7,866 bases of DNA from an uncultured Sutterella sp. (GTDB lineage: Bacteria; Pseudomonadota; Gammaproteobacteria; Burkholderiales; Burkholderiaceae_F): contig USCE01000057.1 in NCBI GenBank assembly GCA_900553105.1, positions 1 to 7,866 of the forward strand. Reading direction: 5' to 3'. Positions 5,269 to 7,866 of this stretch are shown in pieces. The position numbers were made by a program, and so were the translations under genes. Positions within the stretch are counted from its first letter, which is position 1, and the number at the start of each line of letters is the position of its first letter. The notes beneath the pieces were generated by a model. That model did not search any database. It worked only from the letters and a program-made list of their open reading frames with translations, and was not told where the DNA came from.

Positions 5269-6642
5269 ATGGACAATTTAACGCACTGGGTCTCGGAGAT
5301 TAACAGCGTTCTCTGGGGCGTCTTCGTTCTGATTCCGCTTTTGTGCGGAACGGGCATCTTCTATACGATTCGCCTGCGCTTTGTGCAGGTTCGCAAATTC
5401 GGTCTTGCTGCTCGTTTTCTCTTTGGCGGCGCCTCACTTTTCGGCAATAAAGCCGATAAAAGCGGGATGAGTTCTTTTCAGGCATTGGCCACCGCCATTG
5501 CCGCTCAAGTGGGAACCGGTAACGTCGCCGGTACGGCAACAGCCATCGTTTCAGGCGGTCCGGGGGCGCTATTTTGGCTTTGGGTTGCTGCTTTTTTCGG
5601 CATGGCGACCATCTTTGCCGAAGCAGTTTTAGCACAAACCTACAAAACCACCGATAAAAACGGTCACGTAGTCGGCGGCCCCGCTTACTACATTACATTA
5701 GGTTTGGGCGAAAAATTCCGCCCGCTTGCCGTTTTCTTTTCCATTGCCATCATCATCGCATTGGGTTGCATCGGCAACATGGTGCAATCGAATTCGATCT
5801 CCATTGCCATGGCGCACGCCTTTAACATTCCTCTGTTGGTGACCGGTGTGGCGACGGCCGTGGTCAGCGGTTTAGTCTTTTTCGGCGGCATGGGCCGACT
5901 GGCAAGCGTAACCGAAAAAATCGTTCCCTTCATGGCCACGATCTACTTAACGGGCGGCTGCATTGTGATCGGTATGCACTTCGATCAATTAGTCCCCGCT
6001 TTTGAACTGATTTTTAAAGCAGCTTTTGATCCGCAAGCGGTCACGGGCGGTGCCTTAGGCTTTACTGTAGCCAAAGCCATTCAATTCGGGGTGGCTCGCG
6101 GTCTATTTTCTAACGAAGCTGGTATGGGTTCGACCCCTCATGCGCACGCCGTGGCTAAAGTCGAACATCCAGCCGAACAAGGCCTTGTGGCCATTTTCGG
6201 CGTCTTTGCCACGGTCCTTGTTGTCACCTTCACCGGAATTGTCATCATGGTCACGGGCGTGTTGAACTACACAACCACCGGCATTGAGCTGACGCAACTT
6301 GCTTATAACGAAGGCTTAGGTCAATTCGGTATCGGTTTTGTGGCGATTTGTCTGTTCTTTTTTGCCTACTCGACCATTATCGGTTGGTTCTTCTTCGGTG
6401 AACAAAACGTGCGTTTCCTCTTTGGGAATAAGGGACTTATGCCCTATCGCCTCATCGTTTGCATCTTTATCGTCATCGGTGCGACGCTTAAGGTGGATTT
6501 GATTTGGTCGCTTGCAGATCTCTTTAACGGGCTGATGGTCATTCCTAACTTGATTGCGCTTTTGGCACTTAACAAAGTTGTTGTGAACTGCTTAGATGAC
6601 TTTGAAGCCAAACTTAAGCGCTATGAAAATACCAAATCTTAA
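5269..6642 (+). CDS. AGCS-family sodium:alanine/glycine symporter
   Basis: An inner-membrane secondary transporter that couples uptake of alanine, glycine or a similar amino acid to sodium (or proton) flow. The 457 residues form about ten or eleven hydrophobic segments, the usual length for the family. Signature stretches are clear: SSFQALATAIAAQVGTGNVA (residues 68-87), GGPGALFWLWVAA (96-108), IFAEAVLAQTYK (115-126), GGPAYYI (136-142) and GLFSNEAGMGSTPHAHA (278-294). The start is the ATG at 5269, because GGGAG lies eight bases upstream and the resulting MDNLTHWVSEINSVLWG resembles usual AGCS N-termini. The in-phase ATG at 5245 has no ribosome binding site. The gene appears monocistronic, being divergent from the ZIP gene and followed 26 bases later by a strong terminator. 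The exact substrate is not determinable here. Confidence 0.96.
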   Translation: MDNLTHWVSEINSVLWGVFVLIPLLCGTGIFYTIRLRFVQVRKFGLAARFLFGGASLFGNKADKSGMSSFQALATAIAAQVGTGNVAGTATAIVSGGPGALFWLWVAAFFGMATIFAEAVLAQTYKTTDKNGHVVGGPAYYITLGLGEKFRPLAVFFSIAIIIALGCIGNMVQSNSISIAMAHAFNIPLLVTGVATAVVSGLVFFGGMGRLASVTEKIVPFMATIYLTGGCIVIGMHFDQLVPAFELIFKAAFDPQAVTGGALGFTVAKAIQFGVARGLFSNEAGMGSTPHAHAVAKVEHPAEQGLVAIFGVFATVLVVTFTGIVIMVTGVLNYTTTGIELTQLAYNEGLGQFGIGFVAICLFFFAYSTIIGWFFFGEQNVRFLFGNKGLMPYRLIVCIFIVIGATLKVDLIWSLADLFNGLMVIPNLIALLALNKVVVNCLDDFEAKLKRYENTKS

Positions 6643-6667
6643 TTAATTCAATGTGTTAGACGGTGCA

Positions 6668-6699
6668 AAAGTCCGGCCTTTGCCGGACTTTATGCTTTT
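6668..6699 (+). terminator. Rho-independent terminator of the symporter gene
   Basis: AAAGTCCGGC and GCCGGACTTT form a perfect ten-base stem with a CTTT tetraloop, followed by ATGCTTTT. It begins 26 bases after the symporter stop codon. Confidence 0.9.
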
Positions 6700-6714
6700 G
6701 GAGCGATGATTTCG

Positions 6715-7197
6715 TCAGATCCGGGTCTCATTGGAATCGAATTTCTTGTGTGAGTTCATTGGTACCGGGGCAATATCTTTCGGACGTTTAATCTCGCAAC
6801 TAGCACTACGCACTGCGTTAAGCGCGGCCAAATCCAACGCCGGCTTGCCTGAGGTTTTTCGAAGTCAAATGCTGGAACAACACCCGCCAGGGTCGATCGC
6901 AAAGGATACTTCACAAAGTCCGATGAGATCCGTTTGAGCAGCCTGAAGTCGCCGGGCGTGAATGACATCGCCGACGTCTTCAATGTACTGAAAGTAGCGG
7001 CGGTGGCGCTCTTCAATAGCTCGTTGCTCATTGACTGTTCGCGGATCAAGCATTCGAGCATCAAGCTCAACACCGCCGGGCTCTCTGACAAACGCCCGCG
7101 AAGACTCAACATCCAACGCCACGACACTTTGCCCCGCACAGCTAACGCTTAAGCGATACGAAAAAGCATTAGGTAAGAAAATTGAAATACATTTGAT
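6715..7197 (-). pseudogene. Decayed TonB C-terminal-domain gene remnant with in-frame TGA
   Basis: One minus-strand frame gives a TonB-like C-terminal domain when read through a TGA at 6865-6867. Before the stop it reads YFQYIEDVGDVI, ARRLQAAQTDLIG and CEVSFAIDPGG. After it come TSGKPALDLAALNAVRSAS and IAPVPM. Known TonB/TolA C-terminal domains have the order of a beta strand with F-x-I-D-x-x-G, then SSG-x-PALD-x-AAL-x-AVR, then a Pro-rich stretch ending near a final strand. The TGA falls between the first strand and the SSG motif. Upstream, the expected N-terminal membrane anchor and Pro-rich spacer are missing: the frame opens at 7197, after TAG, with no credible start. No exbB or exbD is nearby. 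It is therefore read as a truncated, inactivated copy. A functional TonB could lie elsewhere in the genome. Assignment to the family is by motif reading only. Confidence 0.7.
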
Positions 7198-7219
7198 CTA
7201 ATCAAAATCTCAAGACAAT

Positions 7220-7254
7220 AAATGCGAGCCTAGCCATTGAGCTAGCTCGCATTT
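7220..7254 (-). terminator. Terminator of dps, possibly bidirectional
   Basis: AAATGCGAG pairs with CTCGCATTT, and CTAGC with GCTAG above a single-base bulge, closing a six-base loop. On the minus strand it is followed by ATTG, so only the stem's own T run is available. It lies 23 bases after the dps stop codon. On the plus strand TTTTTAT follows, so it may also stop transcription towards dps. Confidence 0.8.
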
Positions 7255-7276
7255 TTATATCAAGATCTGTAGTAAT

Positions 7277-7735
7277 TTATCGAGAACACGCTTGCCCGTG
7301 ACCGGTAGTCATCGCACGGATAAACCATAGTTGCTTCGTGAAGTCAGCCATGTAGCCTTCGAAAAGCGATTGCACTTGGAAGTCATCACTTTGTGCCGCT
7401 TCGTCGCGGATTTCTTTAGCCAAAGCCAACATCAATTGCATATCCGATTGCACCATCTCCACCACTTCGCGGCAACTGTACTCTTGAGCAGGCACTTCTT
7501 GAATCGTTGCTACGGCTAAATAGTCCTTCATGGTCGATAACGGCATCTCGCCACGCATCTTGAGCACTTCGGCCACTTCGTCAAATGCCTCAAACGCCGC
7601 ATCGTAACGAGATTCGGTGTACTCGTGCAAGCTCACGAAAAGTTTGCCAACAACGTTCCAGTGCAGGTTGTGCAATTTCACATTCCAAACTGCCAGGTTA
7701 GCCAAATAGGTATTGAGTTTTTTCGTGCAGGTCAT
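7277..7735 (-). CDS. dps: Dps-family ferritin (DNA starvation/iron-binding protein)
   Basis: A cytoplasmic mini-ferritin that should form a 12-subunit shell, oxidise Fe(II) using peroxide and store the iron, protecting DNA from oxidative damage. At 152 residues it has normal Dps length. The inter-subunit ferroxidase residues are all present in order: H25 (in NLHWNVVG), H37 (in LHE), E41, D52 and E56 (in DEVAE). The spacings equal those of E. coli Dps (H51, H63, D67, D78, E82), with Glu in place of Asp67. The N-terminus is short, without the Lys-rich tail that lets E. coli Dps bind DNA, so DNA binding is doubtful. The start is firm: AGGAGG lies five bases upstream of the ATG. It is monocistronic, with its own terminator and an operator-like repeat upstream. 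Confidence 0.95.
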   Translation of the reverse strand: MTCTKKLNTYLANLAVWNVKLHNLHWNVVGKLFVSLHEYTESRYDAAFEAFDEVAEVLKMRGEMPLSTMKDYLAVATIQEVPAQEYSCREVVEMVQSDMQLMLALAKEIRDEAAQSDDFQVQSLFEGYMADFTKQLWFIRAMTTGHGQACSR

Positions 7736-7779
7736 GATTGCCTCCTAACGTTTAATAATTTTTTCGATGAGGTAATCGT

Positions 7780-7808
7780 ATCAAATTACAAATGAGAATG
7801 AAACTCAA
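7780..7808 (-). promoter_or_regulatory. Candidate dps promoter
   Basis: On the minus strand TTGAGT (7803-7808) and TTTGAT (7780-7785) are separated by 17 bases, each matching the sigma-70 consensus at four of six positions. The inverted repeat at 7786-7815 overlaps the -35 element and the spacer. The match is modest. Confidence 0.35.
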
Positions 7809-7815
7809 TTTGTAA
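7786..7815. promoter_or_regulatory. Operator-like inverted repeat upstream of dps, Fur/PerR-family-like
   Basis: TTACAAATGAG and CTCAATTTGTAA are complementary apart from one extra T, around a seven-base centre. The inner TGAGAATGAAACTCA matches the 7-1-7 Fur consensus at about 10 of 14 positions, and shares AATGAGAATGA with the ZIP promoter on the opposite strand. It overlaps the probable dps promoter, so repression by a Fur- or PerR-type regulator is plausible. Confidence 0.5.
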
Positions 7816-7825
7816 CATATTTTAT

Positions 7826-7866
7826 CTGTCTCTTATACACATCTGACGCTGCCGACGATAAGGCTC
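7826..7866. other. Nextera adapter and index read-through
   Basis: CTGTCTCTTATACACATCT (7826-7844) is the full Tn5 mosaic end, GACGCTGCCGACGA (7845-7858) is the i5-side Nextera adapter, and TAAGGCTC (7859-7866) occupies the eight-base index position. From memory its reverse complement GAGCCTTA is index S521. None of this is genomic, so the region upstream of dps is known only to 7825. Confidence 0.97.

Noticed and set aside
6865..6867. TGA recoding as selenocysteine or as a reassigned sense codon
   Set aside because: No selenocysteine insertion hairpin was recognised, the TonB domain has no conserved Cys/Sec there, and neighbouring genes use TGA as a normal stop.
6731..6937. A 68-codon plus-strand frame in the same gap
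   Set aside because: It lies opposite the TonB-like remnant, without a ribosome binding site or recognisable motif.
6756..7139. A 127-codon minus-strand frame in the gap between the symporter and dps
   Set aside because: It overlaps the TonB-like remnant in another frame. The TonB signature is found in the other frame, so this one is a shadow.

Overview
The window looks like one complete assembled contig of a Gram-negative bacterium. Bases 1-10 and 7826-7866 are Nextera (Tn5) library sequence, so the biological DNA is 11-7825. Clues to the host are a Dps ferritin, a ZIP metal permease, an AGCS sodium:alanine-type symporter and the remnant of a TonB protein. My best guess, from sequence feel only, is a gut betaproteobacterium of the Sutterellaceae (Sutterella/Parasutterella type); I could not test this.

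Left part (11-3942, all minus strand): seven reading frames without recognised function, read right to left. Three short paralogous genes (3718-3942, 3387-3629, 3074-3298) lie in tandem with 88-nt spacers; part of the unit is a recent duplication of about 92% identity. They are followed by a short frame ending in TGA that runs in phase into an acidic 157-residue protein (2511-2984). Next comes a 334-residue protein with a coiled coil (1354-2358). Last is a protein of at least 371 residues (11-1124) with a winged-helix-like segment, cut off by the contig end. Strong inverted repeats separate the last three genes. The common strand and spacing suggest one cassette, but its function is unknown.

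Right part (4245-7825): a ZIP-family metal transporter (minus) is divergent from an AGCS amino-acid:sodium symporter (plus) that ends in a clear terminator. Then comes a decayed minus-strand TonB C-terminal remnant with an in-frame TGA. A dps gene (minus) follows, with its own terminator and a 30-bp operator-like inverted repeat at the extreme right end. The zip and dps promoters both carry a sequence resembling a Fur/PerR-family box, so metal uptake and iron storage may share a regulator.

I see no tRNA, rRNA, CRISPR array, insertion sequence or replication origin.
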